A DNA stretch of 64,000 nucleotides from CAVOJV01 sp963696325 (GCA_963696325.1 CAVOJV010000065.1:41769-105768); one strand, 5' to 3'. Counted from the stretch's first letter, positions 19,128 through 29,127 are shown. A program made the numbers and translations. Notes: a model not told the origin generated them from the sequence alone.

Positions 19128-19712
19128 TCAGTCAAAATCTGCCACCAAGGCGGCGTGGCTGGGTTCTAGCAAGCAATCGAGAGTCACGCTGTAATAAGGA
19201 TGGTCAATGCCCAACGCCAGGGTGGCTCCCGCCTTGGCGGCAGCGATCATCGCGGGGGTAAATTCGAAGCGCAGAAAGTGAACGGAGGAGGTTTTCTGCT
19301 CATTCTCGCGTTCCATGTCCTCATCGGCGATAGCCAGCACGGGTTCACAGCCCACCACCTGCATCCAGACCCTATCCTCTATGCCTCGAAGCTTCGCCAG
19401 GGCGTGCTTGCGCTCTTCTGCATCCTCGTACTCAATCAGAAAAGTGGCCTTGAGATTGTTACCATCCGGAATCAGCGGATTATAGGTTGCCAGTTCCTCT
19501 TCGATGCCCTCGGCTTCGAAGATGCGCTCCACTCTCAGCATCTCCTGAACCTGGTACTGCATGGTCAGACGATCTTCGAACAGCAGGGTGGCGTGTCCAC
19601 CCAACAGCACTTTGCGGTGTTTCTTATGTTCCAGCACCCGGGCGCGAAAATTCTTACGCTGCTCGGCATAGGCTTCCAGACTCAGCAGATCGGCACGTGC
19701 AAGTTTTTTCAT
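19128..19712 (-). CDS. DUF3501 family protein
   Basis: A 194-residue protein starting MKKLARADLLSLEAYAEQR, matching DUF3501. This family is usually encoded with rubrerythrin and a heterodisulfide-reductase-like Fe-S protein, as here, and its role is unknown; an oxidative-stress or peroxide-reduction function is inferred only from context. It is soluble, without a signal peptide or Cys-rich motif (single Cys in VVGCEPV and one in DCLLE). Third gene of the minus-strand operon, about 80 bases after the Fe-S gene. A purine-rich GAGGAGTGCC lies ahead of the ATG. Confidence 0.85.
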   Translation of the reverse strand: MKKLARADLLSLEAYAEQRKNFRARVLEHKKHRKVLLGGHATLLFEDRLTMQYQVQEMLRVERIFEAEGIEEELATYNPLIPDGNNLKATFLIEYEDAEERKHALAKLRGIEDRVWMQVVGCEPVLAIADEDMERENEQKTSSVHFLRFEFTPAMIAAAKAGATLALGIDHPYYSVTLDCLLEPSHAALVADFD

Positions 19713-19793
19713 AAGGCACTCCTCTGAGGTCAGCGGCCCGATACGCGCAGCCGCTCCTGGCTTTAGTGGATATCGGGTTAGTCAAAGACAGTT

Positions 19794-21136
19794 TCAGATA
19801 CCGTAGGCTAAGCGCAGCAGAGCCAGGGGATGCTCCGGTTTGGAAACGTTCTCGAGTCCGTTCTGAATATGGTGACCGGCAATCGGACAATCACTGGCGT
19901 AATGATTGGCCTCAGCCTTTTGCACCCGGTCGACTACCGGCTTGCCAATTTTCTTGGCCATTTCATGGGTCTCCACTTTCACTCCATAAGTACCATCGTG
20001 GCCAGCGCAACGCTCGATAGCAGTGACCTTGGTATCCTGCACCAATTCCAGCAGGTCGCGGGTTTTTAGCCCGAGGTTCTGCACTCGCAGATGGCAGGGC
20101 ACATGATAAGCCACTGAACCTAATGAATTCTTGAAGTCAGTGCGCAGAAGCCCCGCCTTGTGGCGCCGCATCAGATACTCGAACAGATCGAAGACGGCAT
20201 CGCTCACCTTAAGCACCAGCGGATCTTCGGGAAAAGCAACCGCAGTTCGGATTTAAACATCAACACGCAGGAGGGCACCGGAGCGACGATGTCCCAACCC
20301 GCATCCACCAACCCGGCCAGAATGGGCATATTGACGTTCTTGAATTTCTCCACCGTTTCCAGATCGCCCAGTTCCAGCTTGGGCATGCCGCAGCAGCGGG
20401 TATCCTGGGCGAGCAACACAGGAATGCCGTTATGCTCAAGGATGGCAATGATGTCCTCGCCAAGTCGTGGCTCATTATAACTTCCAAAGCAGGTACCAAA
20501 CAAAGCGACCTTGCCGCGGGTATCCAGGGTGGGCTGGACTTCAACATTCAGCGGTAAATGCTTGCCTACCCGTTGCTGCAAAGTCCGCGGCACGTAATCC
20601 GGCAGGTAGGCATCGGCATGGATACCGATCGCGTTCTGCATGAGCTTGCGCGCGGTGGGATTCCTGTTAACCGCGTTCACCGTCTGACTGACCACAGGGA
20701 TGCCCGCGAGCCTACCGGTCAGGTCGGTGGAAGTGATCAGCTTATCGCGGATCGAGGTCTTGCCCTGCTTGAACTTCACCGCCTTGGCGCGCAGCATGAG
20801 ATGGGGGAAGTCCACGTTCCAGGGGTGCGGCGGCACGTAGGGGCACTTGGTCATGTAACACATGTCGCAGAGATAGCACTGATCCACGACCTTCCAGTAA
20901 TCGGTCTTGGCGACCCCGCCCAGTTCCGTGGACTCCGACTCATCGATGAGCTCAAACAGAGTGGGAAAAGAATTGCACAAACTAAAGCAACGCCGGCAAC
21001 CATGGCAGATATCGTAAACCCGCTCCAACTCTGCGAACAGCAACGCTTCCTTGTAATAGTCCGGAGCGCGCCAGGCGATGGGGTGGCGTATCGGTGCCTC
21101 CAGGCTGCCTTCCCGTTTGCTATCTTGTTCGGCCAT
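19794..21136 (-). CDS. HdrD/GlpC-like Fe-S oxidoreductase, one frameshift
   Basis: The reconstructed protein is about 447 residues. The N-terminal half has two 4Fe-4S clusters (CHGCRRCFSLCNSFP and CYLCDMCYMTKCPYVPP) and the first CCG-type cysteine domain (FGTCFGSYNEP, DTRCCGMPKLELGD). The second CCG-like domain (VPCHLRVQNLG, ERCAGHDGTYG) is in the next frame. A single missing T in the run at about 20232 breaks the frame after ELRLL; restoring it gives a continuous reading through LFPEDPLVLKVSDAVFD. This is the heterodisulfide-reductase-related protein of the rubrerythrin/DUF3501 cluster, probably moving electrons to rubrerythrin. Near-perfect conservation either side argues for a sequence error. 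Confidence 0.85.
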
Positions 21137-21315
21137 GGGCCTGTCTCCCTCTGCGTGGCGGGGGCCACCGGAAAACTCCAGTAAGACCGCCGCGGATGAT
21201 CGCGAAGTTTAAAGGGTTAATGTTTGGAATGCGCAGGCGCTGCGGTTATTTTCTTTAAGTCGTAACGATTGGGGCCGGCGCGTGCCCGGCCCCTACCCCG
21301 CTAAGCTGCTCGGAC

Positions 21316-21728
21316 TTACAATTGATCCAGCGCCTTCTGGAAGCGGTTGGCGTGGGAACGCTCCGCTTTTGCCAAGGTTTCGAACCAGTCGGCGATTTCA
21401 TCAAAACCTTCTTCGCGGGCAACCTTGGCCATGCCCGGATACATATCGGTATACTCGTGGGTTTCGCCGGCAATAGCTGCCTTCAGGTTGCTGGGCGTTG
21501 GCCCAATCGGCAAACCGGTAGCGGGATCGCCCACTTCTTCCAGGTATTCCAGATGACCGTGGGCGTGCCCGTCTCGCCCTCGGCCGTGGAACGGAACACA
21601 GCGGCCACATCGTTGTAACCTTCCACATCAGCTTTAGCTGCGAAGTACAGATAACGGCGATTGGCTTGAGATTCGCCAGCAAAAGCGGCCTTCAGATTTT
21701 CCTCAGTTTTACTGTTTTTCAGTGCCAT
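21316..21728 (-). CDS. Rubrerythrin, one frameshift
   Basis: A single-domain rubrerythrin of about 138 residues (four-helix diiron domain, no rubredoxin tail). The start ATG at 21728 has GGAGG nine bases upstream. The N-terminal half reads NLKAAFAGESQANRRYLYFA; the C-terminal half reads AAIAGETHEYTDMYPGMA and AKAERSHANRFQKAL, containing the ExxH iron ligands. A missing G at about 21569 (GGG read as GG in ETG-HAHGHLEYLEEVGD) splits the gene. Rubrerythrin reduces hydrogen peroxide; the following Fe-S oxidoreductase and DUF3501 genes are its usual neighbours. The gene has its own strong promoter and an inverted repeat just upstream. Confidence 0.88.
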
Positions 21729-21771
21729 ACTCAAAATCCTCCACGCATTAGATTTTAGCCGTTCGCAAGAT

Positions 21772-21788
21772 TTTAGACATAGTCTAAA
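21772..21788. promoter_or_regulatory. Perfect dyad (candidate operator) upstream of rubrerythrin
   Basis: TTTAGAC (21772-21778) and GTCTAAA (21782-21788) form a perfect 7-bp inverted repeat around ATA. It lies downstream of the rubrerythrin -10 element, about where transcription starts, and a related half-site (TAGAC, 21813-21817) sits between -35 and -10. This geometry fits a repressor operator. The regulator is unknown. Confidence 0.6.
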
Positions 21789-21802
21789 CCTTGTCGTTAA
21801 AC

Positions 21803-21830
21803 ATTAAAACCATAGACTTAACTTTGTCAA
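21803..21830 (-). promoter_or_regulatory. Sigma-70 promoter of the rubrerythrin operon
   Basis: On the minus strand a perfect -35 (TTGACA, 21825-21830) is followed after 16 bases by TTTAAT (21803-21808), five of six matches to the -10 consensus. It points at the rubrerythrin gene 75 bases downstream. Confidence 0.65.
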
Positions 21831-21913
21831 CGTCAAGTCGAATGAAAACGTGAAATTGACCAACGCCGCAAGGCGGGGTAACGTAGGTTTTGGCTAAAAA
21901 ATAATGCGCAATC

Positions 21914-22153
21914 ATGGCGGTAAAAAAATCCACTCCGATCAACTTTGAAAAGTTGCTGGAAGAACTGGAAAAACTGGTCGAGCAAATGGAAAAAGGCGAA
22001 CTCAGCCTGGAGGATTCCTTACGGTGCTTTGAACGCGGCATCGAATTGACCCGTACGTGTCAGGCTGCCCTACGAATGGCTGAACAGAAAGTGGAAAAGC
22101 TCATTGAGAAAAATGGACAGATTGAATCGGTTCCCTTCGATGAACAGGATTGA
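21914..22153 (+). CDS. xseB: Exodeoxyribonuclease VII small subunit
   Basis: A 79-residue protein with the XseB pattern FEKLLEELEKLVEQMEKGEL, SLEDSLRCFERGIELTRTCQ and a C-terminal helix ending in an acidic tail. It binds the XseA large subunit, encoded elsewhere. The stop overlaps the ispA start by 14 bases, giving the xseB-ispA-dxs order typical of gammaproteobacteria. Confidence 0.94.
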   Translation: MAVKKSTPINFEKLLEELEKLVEQMEKGELSLEDSLRCFERGIELTRTCQAALRMAEQKVEKLIEKNGQIESVPFDEQD

Positions 22154-23048
22154 AACCTTGGCGTTAGCAGATCTTGTCAAGCGCTATAAGTCTCGCCTCG
22201 AGCAGGCTCTGGAGCGGCGGCTACCGCCGCCGGATATCCATCCCGGCCATCTGCACCAGGCTATGCGCTATGCCGCGCTCGACGGCGGCAAACGTATCCG
22301 CCCACTGCTGGTCTATGCCGCCGGCTCGGCAGTGGGAGTCGCCATCGAAACCCTGGACGGTCCCGCCTGCGCCGTGGAAATGATTCATGTGTACTCCCTG
22401 ATCCACGATGATTTGCCCGCCATGGATAATGACGATCTGCGCCGCGGCAAGCTCACCTGTCACAAGGCTTTCGACGAGGCCACCGCTATCCTCGCCGGCG
22501 ATGCCCTGCAAGCCCTGGCTTTTCAAGTCCTCAGCGAGGACCCAACAATGGCGCCAGAACCTGGCAGCCGTCTCAAACTCCTGGCAACCTTGGCTCACGC
22601 AGCAGGTTCCCGTGGTTTGGTAGGAGGACAGGCGATCGATCTGGCCGCCGTGGGCAAAGAGTTGAATTTGACTGAGCTGGAAAACATGCACATCCACAAA
22701 ACCGGCGCCCTGATCCGGGCCAGCGTGCTTATGGGCGCCCTCAGCCAACCAGCCATTGCCAGTGAAACTCTGCGGCAGTTGGATCACTACGCCAAGTGTA
22801 TCGGGTTGGCGTTTCAGATCCGTGACGATATCCTCGACGTAACCGCCGATACCGCCACGCTGGGCAAACAGCAGGGGATGGATATTGCCCTCAACAAACC
22901 CACCTACCCAGCCCTGCTGGGCCTGGAGGAAGCGCGCCATCAGGCGCTAACGCTCTATGAGGATGCCCTGCAAAGCCTCGGTTCGTTTGGGCCCGAAGCC
23001 GATACCTTGCGCTGGATTGCCGACTATATCGTCGAGCGCGCTTATTAA
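22140..23048 (+). CDS. ispA: Farnesyl diphosphate synthase
   Basis: A 302-residue short-chain isoprenyl diphosphate synthase making farnesyl-PP from IPP and DMAPP. The first Asp-rich motif is YSLIHDDLPAMDNDDLRRG and the second is FQIRDDILDVT; GGKRIRP and KTGALIRASV are also present. The start is the ATG at 22140 inside the xseB end (MNRIETLALADLVKRY); longer in-frame readings lie in xseB. The 14-base overlap with xseB indicates translational coupling, and dxs follows 112 bases later. Confidence 0.95.
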   Translation: MNRIETLALADLVKRYKSRLEQALERRLPPPDIHPGHLHQAMRYAALDGGKRIRPLLVYAAGSAVGVAIETLDGPACAVEMIHVYSLIHDDLPAMDNDDLRRGKLTCHKAFDEATAILAGDALQALAFQVLSEDPTMAPEPGSRLKLLATLAHAAGSRGLVGGQAIDLAAVGKELNLTELENMHIHKTGALIRASVLMGALSQPAIASETLRQLDHYAKCIGLAFQIRDDILDVTADTATLGKQQGMDIALNKPTYPALLGLEEARHQALTLYEDALQSLGSFGPEADTLRWIADYIVERAY

Positions 23049-23160
23049 CCTCACCAGGAACGATGAACGTTTATACGTTTTTATGGTTTACTTTTGGTTC
23101 TTGCAACCCCCGCATGAGCGCCTGACAATACAAATTTAAGTCGCTCAAGAACTTGGCAAC

Positions 23161-25038
23161 ATGACTATGGGACACGTTTTTCCAATTCTGGATACCATCG
23201 ACACTCCCGCCGATCTGCGCAAACTACCGGAAATCAAACTGGTACCGCTGGCGGACGAGTTGCGTGAATTCCTGATTCAATCGGTCGCCAAGACCGGTGG
23301 CCACTTCGCCGCCGGCCTAGGCACGGTGGAACTCACCATTGCGCTACATTATGTCTTCAATACGCCGGAAGACCGGCTGGTATGGGACGTAGGCCACCAG
23401 AGCTACCCTCATAAAATCCTGACCGGCCGTCACTCGCGGATGGATACCATGCGCCGTAAAGGCGGTCTGGCCGGCTTTCCAAAGCGTGGCGAAAGCCCCT
23501 ACGATACCTTTGGCGTTGGCCATTCCAGCACCTCCATCAGCGCTGCCCTGGGGATGGCCATTGCCGCCGAACGGGCTGGCAGCGATCGCAAGGTGATAGC
23601 GATCATCGGCGATGGCGCCATGACCGCCGGCATGGCCTTCGAAGCGCTCAACCATGCCGGCGATCTCAAACCCAATTTGCTGGTCATCCTCAACGACAAC
23701 GAAATGTCCATTTCGCCTAACGTGGGCGCCCTATCGACCTATCTGACCAAGGCCCTGTCGGGCAGGATCCTGTCCGGTATGCGCGAAAGTGGCAAGAAAG
23801 TCCTCAGCCAACTGCCGCCACCCATGCTGGAGATGGCCCGCCGCGCCGAGGAGCATGTCAAAGGCATGGTCACTCCCGGCACTTTGTTTGAAGAAATGGG
23901 ATTCACCTATTATGGTCCCCTGGACGGCCACGATCTGCCTACCCTGGTGCAGACCCTGCAAAACTTGAGCGTCCTCAATGGACCGCGCTTGCTGCACATC
24001 ATCACTCGTAAGGGCAAAGGTTATAAACTGGCCGAAGACGGTCCCGTCACCTACCACGCCGTCAGCGTCTTCGATCCCGCGCGCGGCATGATTCCAACCA
24101 ACCCTAGCAGCAGTCCCGCCTATACCCGGGTGTTCGGCGACTGGCTGTGCGATATGGCCGAGCAAGACGAGCGCCTGATGGGCATCACCCCCGCCATGCG
24201 CGAGGGTTCCGGCATGGTACAATTCTCCCAGCGCTTTCCCAATCGCTACTTCGATGTCGCCATCGCCGAACAACACAGCGTAACGCTAGCTGCCGGCATG
24301 GCCTGTGATGGCCTGAAACCCGTGGTAGCCATCTATTCCACGTTCTTGCAGCGGGCTTACGATCAGGTGATTCATGACGTAGCCCTGCAAAATCTGCCAG
24401 TGCTATTCGCTATTGACCGGGCCGGCCTGGTCGGGCCGGATGGTCCCACCCATGCCGGCAGCTTCGATCTCAGCTATCTGCGTTGCCTGCCTAACCTAGT
24501 GGTCATGGCGCCCGCCGATGAAAACGAAACCCGGCAGATGCTCTATACCGGCTTCCAGCTCAACCAGCCCAGCGCCGTGCGTTACCCTCGCGGCAAAGGT
24601 CCGGGCATGCCGGTGATCAAGGAGATGTATGCCCTGCCCATCGGCAAGGCGGAGTTGCGCCGCCAGGGCAGCCACATCGCCCTGCTCGCCTTCGGCAGCA
24701 TGGTGAGCGTGGCTGAGGTGGTGGCGGAACGGCTTGACGCCACGGTAGTCAATATGCGCTTTGTCAAGCCTCTGGACGAGAATATGGTGGTGCGGATGGC
24801 CTCCACCCACGAACGGTTGGTCACGCTGGAGGAAAATGCGGTGGCGGGTGGCGCCGGCAGCGCCATCAACGAGTGCCTGGCGGCGCGGGGCATCTTAATC
24901 CCGGTATGCAACCTCGGCCTACCCGATCGCTTCATTGAACACGGTGAGCGCAGTGAATTGCTCGCCGATTGTGGCCTGGACGTGGAGGGCATTGTGGAGA
25001 CACTGGAACGATCCCGGAGACTCGATTGTCAAATTTAA
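23161..25038 (+). CDS. dxs: 1-deoxy-D-xylulose-5-phosphate synthase
   Basis: A 625-residue thiamin-diphosphate enzyme condensing pyruvate and glyceraldehyde-3-phosphate, the first step of the MEP isoprenoid pathway. Visible motifs: GGHFAAGLGTVELT, DVGHQSYPHKILTGR, the ThDP-binding GDGAMTAGMAFEALNHAG with NDNEMSISPNVG, the catalytic-Glu block VAIAEQHSVTLAAGMA, and RAGLVGPDGPTHAG. Full length, unbroken. It follows ispA, so two isoprenoid genes are clustered. Confidence 0.97.
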   Translation: MTMGHVFPILDTIDTPADLRKLPEIKLVPLADELREFLIQSVAKTGGHFAAGLGTVELTIALHYVFNTPEDRLVWDVGHQSYPHKILTGRHSRMDTMRRKGGLAGFPKRGESPYDTFGVGHSSTSISAALGMAIAAERAGSDRKVIAIIGDGAMTAGMAFEALNHAGDLKPNLLVILNDNEMSISPNVGALSTYLTKALSGRILSGMRESGKKVLSQLPPPMLEMARRAEEHVKGMVTPGTLFEEMGFTYYGPLDGHDLPTLVQTLQNLSVLNGPRLLHIITRKGKGYKLAEDGPVTYHAVSVFDPARGMIPTNPSSSPAYTRVFGDWLCDMAEQDERLMGITPAMREGSGMVQFSQRFPNRYFDVAIAEQHSVTLAAGMACDGLKPVVAIYSTFLQRAYDQVIHDVALQNLPVLFAIDRAGLVGPDGPTHAGSFDLSYLRCLPNLVVMAPADENETRQMLYTGFQLNQPSAVRYPRGKGPGMPVIKEMYALPIGKAELRRQGSHIALLAFGSMVSVAEVVAERLDATVVNMRFVKPLDENMVVRMASTHERLVTLEENAVAGGAGSAINECLAARGILIPVCNLGLPDRFIEHGERSELLADCGLDVEGIVETLERSRRLDCQI

Positions 25039-25260
25039 TCAGGAAACTTAAACTCCGACTTATTCGCTCAGGAATGTGAAAATAATCGCGAACTTCCCTT
25101 ATCCAGGGTTAGCAATCCATCTGCAAACAGCAGTTACTCAAGCTGCTGAACCTCACTCTATGTCAACGTTTTCCCGACTCGCGACCATTATGTGCATTCA
25201 TGCCAGTTCGGCAACACCTAGCAGCCTTGCCTGTACGCCCCAAGCAGAGGACTCCATCGC

Positions 25261-26088
25261 ATGAAGCCACTCAATCCGGCAACAGAATCCAACGTTGTCC
25301 ATATTCCCGACGTGCAGAACAGCGCCGACACCCGCCGCATTGCCATCAACAAAGTCGGAATCAAGGATATCCGCCATCCTGTCCGGGTTAAGGACCGCAG
25401 TGGCGGTGAACAGCACACGATCGCCAACTTCAATATGTATGTCAATTTGCCCCATAACTTCAAGGGCACGCATATGTCACGCTTCGTGGAGATTCTCAAC
25501 ACGCACGAGCGTGAAATCACCGTGGAATCCTTTAAGGGCATCCTGACTGAAATGACCGAACGCCTGGAGGCGGAGGCCGGCCATATCGAGATGAGCTTCA
25601 TCTATTTCGTCAACAAGACAGCCCCTATTTCCAGAGTGGAGAGTCTGCTGGACTACGAAGTCACGTTCATCGGCGAAATCAATGATGGCAAACCGATCAT
25701 GAATGTCAAGGTAGTGGTGCCGGTAACCAGCCTGTGCCCCTGCTCCAAAAAAATCGCCAAGTATGGCGCCCACAATCAGCGTTCCCATGTCACGGTCAAT
25801 GTACGTGTCCAGGGCTTCGTATGGGTCGAGGAGTTGATCGAACTGGTCGAGAAGGAAGCGTCCTGCGAATTGTACGGCCTGCTCAAGCGCCCCGACGAGA
25901 AATACGTTACCGAGAGGGCTTATGAAAACCCTAAATTTGTCGAGGACATGGTGCGGGACATAGCCACCAAGTTCAACGCCGATGAGCGGATTGGCGCGTA
26001 TTCGGTGGAATCGGAAAACTTCGAGTCCATCCACAATCACTCGGCTTACGCCATGATTGAGCGCGACAAGGAGAAAGAAACAAATTGA
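25261..26088 (+). CDS. folE2: GTP cyclohydrolase FolE2 (type IB)
   Basis: A 275-residue GTP cyclohydrolase IB, which starts folate synthesis by converting GTP to dihydroneopterin triphosphate. Recognised by FNMYVNLPHNFKGTHMSRF, the metal-binding Cys in VTSLCPCSKKIAKYGAHNQRS (given here as two joined blocks), and the C-terminal FESIHNHSAYAMIE. FolE2 uses metals other than zinc, and in many bacteria replaces or backs up FolE under zinc limitation; no Zur-type site was identified in the 222 bases upstream. The region between dxs and this gene has no other gene. Confidence 0.94.
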   Translation: MKPLNPATESNVVHIPDVQNSADTRRIAINKVGIKDIRHPVRVKDRSGGEQHTIANFNMYVNLPHNFKGTHMSRFVEILNTHEREITVESFKGILTEMTERLEAEAGHIEMSFIYFVNKTAPISRVESLLDYEVTFIGEINDGKPIMNVKVVVPVTSLCPCSKKIAKYGAHNQRSHVTVNVRVQGFVWVEELIELVEKEASCELYGLLKRPDEKYVTERAYENPKFVEDMVRDIATKFNADERIGAYSVESENFESIHNHSAYAMIERDKEKETN

Positions 26089-26112
26089 ATGGCGAGCCCG
26101 GCGGCAGATTCC

Positions 26113-27087
26113 TCAGTGCAGTACCCGGGTAGCCGCCTGCAACAGATCCCACAAATCGAAAACGCGGGCTACGTAGGCGTCGTGAAGCTTCAATTCTCCG
26201 CTTGCCTCGCCCTGCAGGGCCGCCTCCAGCGCATCCACCAGCTTGGCTAATTTTCGTTCGTGCAGGCCCAGCGCCTGCTGAACGGGATCGGTTACGATTC
26301 CGGCCAGCGCCGCAAGCACGCCTACCGCCAGCATCAATCCACCGGTAGTCGCTGCCAGCAAACCCGCCGAAACAGTCGCCGGAAAAATACCATAGTACAG
26401 GGAACCCAGGGTTGGGCCCAAGGCGAAGTTAGCGACTGCCAACTGCTGCGCCAAGGCAGCGGCGGCCGTGCTTCCCATCGCCACGGAACCAGGCGTCAGC
26501 TTGCTGAAGGCGGCGGCGCCGGCCGCCAAGCTAAGCAGCGAACCCGACAGGTCCGCCGCTGCCGTGCGGCTTGCCGTGTAGGTGCGCAGATGTTCTTCCA
26601 ACTTCTCCTTGAGACGCTGTCGCTGCAGCAACTCGTCGAGTCTGACCAGCTCCGGCAACAACAGGGCGACAATGGCCGGATGGTTAAGAATTTCTTCAAA
26701 CAGCGCATCCCGGGCGCAGCGGCGCTCTCCCTGTTCAAAAGGGATCTCCAAAAACTCGCTGTAGAGGAGCCATTCAACCTCCCGCTCCACATCAGTCTTG
26801 AAGCCCGGCGGCACTTTCCCAAAGCAGTTCGCGGTACGTCTAAATCCCAACTTACGGACAACCGCCGCCCCGCTCCGCGAAAGTAGGTAGGGAATGGCCC
26901 ACACCGCATTGGCGGGGGTGCGCAACAGATCCATACCCAGTGCCCGCCGATTTAATCGCGCCGAACCCCGGAACGAGAAATGCTTTTGTGTGAAGGGCGT
27001 GATTCGCTCCCGGCGCGTCGTGATGTAGCGAGCCGAGGACTCCCTCACCGCGGTGTGGACAGTATCGGCGATAAGCTCGTCGGACAT
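26113..27087 (-). CDS. Hypothetical protein with hydrophobic C-terminal half
   Basis: A 324-residue protein I cannot assign with confidence. The start MSDELIADTVHTAV at 27087 has GGGGA about nine bases upstream; the frame also opens at 27123. The N-terminal half is basic and soluble-looking, with VEREVEWLLYSEFLEIPFEQGERR. From about residue 180 to 280 it is rich in Ala, Gly and Leu (SLLSLAAGAAAF, GLLAATTGGLMLAVGVLAALAG), suggesting two to four membrane or membrane-associated helices. It lies convergent to folE2 and just after the TgpA gene on the same strand, so it may be the last gene of that operon. Confidence 0.7.
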   Translation of the reverse strand: MSDELIADTVHTAVRESSARYITTRRERITPFTQKHFSFRGSARLNRRALGMDLLRTPANAVWAIPYLLSRSGAAVVRKLGFRRTANCFGKVPPGFKTDVEREVEWLLYSEFLEIPFEQGERRCARDALFEEILNHPAIVALLLPELVRLDELLQRQRLKEKLEEHLRTYTASRTAAADLSGSLLSLAAGAAAFSKLTPGSVAMGSTAAAALAQQLAVANFALGPTLGSLYYGIFPATVSAGLLAATTGGLMLAVGVLAALAGIVTDPVQQALGLHERKLAKLVDALEAALQGEASGELKLHDAYVARVFDLWDLLQAATRVLH

Positions 27088-27156
27088 GGCGAACATTCCC
27101 CAGCAATCCAACATCTGGCTCACAACCCGCTGACCAGAGATCGATCCCTAACGGTA

Positions 27157-29127
27157 TTAGATCTTGAACTTCCTGACCAATCGTCCCAGTTCCCGCAGCG
27201 CGTCTCTCCGCTCTAGGCGGCCATAGCGCAGGCCGGTGTAGAGCCGGGTGATCAGCCGGACCCGCGCGGCCAGTTCAGGGTAGCGATCAGCAACCCGCGC
27301 GGCAAAGTCCAGAGGGCCTTCATGGGCTTCGCGCGCCAGACCCCGGCGAGCCAATTTAGCGCAGAACCGCTGGTAAGCACGCGCCACGGGGTCAACGGGG
27401 GGACGCCGGCGCAGCGTGTACAGACCCACTATCACTAGGCCCATGCATCCCAATATTACCACCATGCCCAGGGTCATGCCACGCCAGTCCACCGGTCCGA
27501 ACCCCAGATTGGAGAGAAATTCCCGCTGCCGATCAGAACCATAGGCCAATACCCATTCATTCCAGGTATTATTAAGGGAATCCCACCCTAGGGCGAGCTG
27601 GCGCAGCCAGGGATTGTCGCGACGCACCAGGAAAGGCAACAGCGTGGGATCTGCAACGGCGGCATACAGGCCGCGTTCCACCCTCTCGGGCGCTACCGCC
27701 GCGGTGGGATCGACCCGGACCCAGCCCCGTTCCTCCAGCCATACCTCGGCCCAGGCATGAGCGTCGGACTGGCGCACGATGAGATAGCCACCCAGGGCGT
27801 TGGTTTCCCCACCCTGATAACCGGTCACCACACGGGCCGGAATGGCGGCGGCCCGCATCAAGAACACGAAACTGCCGGCGTAATGCTCGCAAAAACCCCG
27901 GCGAGTCGCGAACAGAAATTCATCGATCCCCTCATCACCCAGCAAGGGTGGCTGCAGGGTATAGTGGAAAGGCTGTTCTCGAAACAGCTTCAACGCAGCC
28001 CGGACCAAGGCCTCGGGACGCGGATCGTGACTCCGCCATTCCTGCGCGAGGGCGCGAGCGCGGGGATTGCCTCCATCGGGCAGTTGCAGAGCGCGAAAGT
28101 GCTCCGCGGGACTCAACATGCCGGTGCGGTACTCGGGATATGAGCGCATTTCATAGCGCAGCACCTCATTCACCGGCTTGCTGCGCAACAACTGTAGGGA
28201 GTCGGTAACCGCGGCTTCAGCAGGCACCTTGGCCGGCAAGTCTAGGGCGAATAGCCAGCGCTTGCCATGCGGTTCCAGGATCACCGCGTAATCCACCGCT
28301 GCCCCCGTGGCGGCATAGCTGAACGTAGCGTGCGGCACTTCTTCCAGCCGCGTCCAGGTGCGCCCATCGTAGCGCCATAGCACTGGCCCGCGCCAATACA
28401 ACTGTCCGACAGAAGGGGTGACCGTGGCGAAGCGCACCCGAAAGGCCACGGCGTCCGACTGGCTGAGCTGGCTGATGGAACCCGGCCGCATTTCATCGGA
28501 CATCCCAGTTAGCCCGCTGTAGGCATCCTTGGGCAAACCCCACAAAGGCCCGGGAATACGGGGGAACAGGACGAACAAAATGAGCATGACTGGCAGGGAC
28601 TGAAGCAGCATCCGAACGGAGATTTGCAACAACGCCGCAGGCGTGATGGCGGCATGCTGCCGCTGGACGGCCACCTGAGCGGCCAGCATTATAACTAAGA
28701 TGACCAGCAAATAGGTCGCCATGGGTAAGCTCTGGGTGTACAGCAGATTGGCCATGACCATAACATAGCCTAGGAAAATCAGCATCATGCCATCACGCGA
28801 GGTACGCAGTTCCAGGAACTTCAAGGCCACCATGGCCGCCAACAGTGCAACCCCGGCATCCCGGCCAAACAGTGTATGATAAGCGGATAACACCATCCCC
28901 ACGGTAAACAGGGTGATGAGCAACAGTACCCAGCGACCCGGCAAAGCGAACGCTGGCGCCCGCACAGCCTGCCAACGCCAGGCCAACGCCAGCGCAAACT
29001 GCACCCCCAGCCACCACGGCAGATGTTCCAGGTGCGGCAACATGGCCAACGCCAGCGCCACCGCCAACCAGTGCAAAGCCATCAGGGGCGACCTGCGAGG
29101 CGCCGCTGTACTTATTAGTTCAGCCAT
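27157..29127 (-). CDS. tgpA: TgpA-like transmembrane transglutaminase (DUF3488)
   Basis: A 656-residue inner-membrane protein. About five to six TM helices fill residues 15-190, followed by a periplasmic transglutaminase-like domain with the catalytic triad in RRGFCEHYAGSFVFLMRAA (Cys), QSDAHAWAEVWLEERGW (His) and VRVDPTAAVAPER (Asp), then a late TM helix and a cytoplasmic DUF4129-like tail (VARAYQRFCAKLARRGL). TgpA is essential in Pseudomonas aeruginosa, with a role in the envelope. Its start overlaps the DUF58 stop by eight bases, and MoxR-DUF58-TgpA is the standard operon order. Confidence 0.93.
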   Translation of the reverse strand: MAELISTAAPRRSPLMALHWLAVALALAMLPHLEHLPWWLGVQFALALAWRWQAVRAPAFALPGRWVLLLITLFTVGMVLSAYHTLFGRDAGVALLAAMVALKFLELRTSRDGMMLIFLGYVMVMANLLYTQSLPMATYLLVILVIMLAAQVAVQRQHAAITPAALLQISVRMLLQSLPVMLILFVLFPRIPGPLWGLPKDAYSGLTGMSDEMRPGSISQLSQSDAVAFRVRFATVTPSVGQLYWRGPVLWRYDGRTWTRLEEVPHATFSYAATGAAVDYAVILEPHGKRWLFALDLPAKVPAEAAVTDSLQLLRSKPVNEVLRYEMRSYPEYRTGMLSPAEHFRALQLPDGGNPRARALAQEWRSHDPRPEALVRAALKLFREQPFHYTLQPPLLGDEGIDEFLFATRRGFCEHYAGSFVFLMRAAAIPARVVTGYQGGETNALGGYLIVRQSDAHAWAEVWLEERGWVRVDPTAAVAPERVERGLYAAVADPTLLPFLVRRDNPWLRQLALGWDSLNNTWNEWVLAYGSDRQREFLSNLGFGPVDWRGMTLGMVVILGCMGLVIVGLYTLRRRPPVDPVARAYQRFCAKLARRGLAREAHEGPLDFAARVADRYPELAARVRLITRLYTGLRYGRLERRDALRELGRLVRKFKI

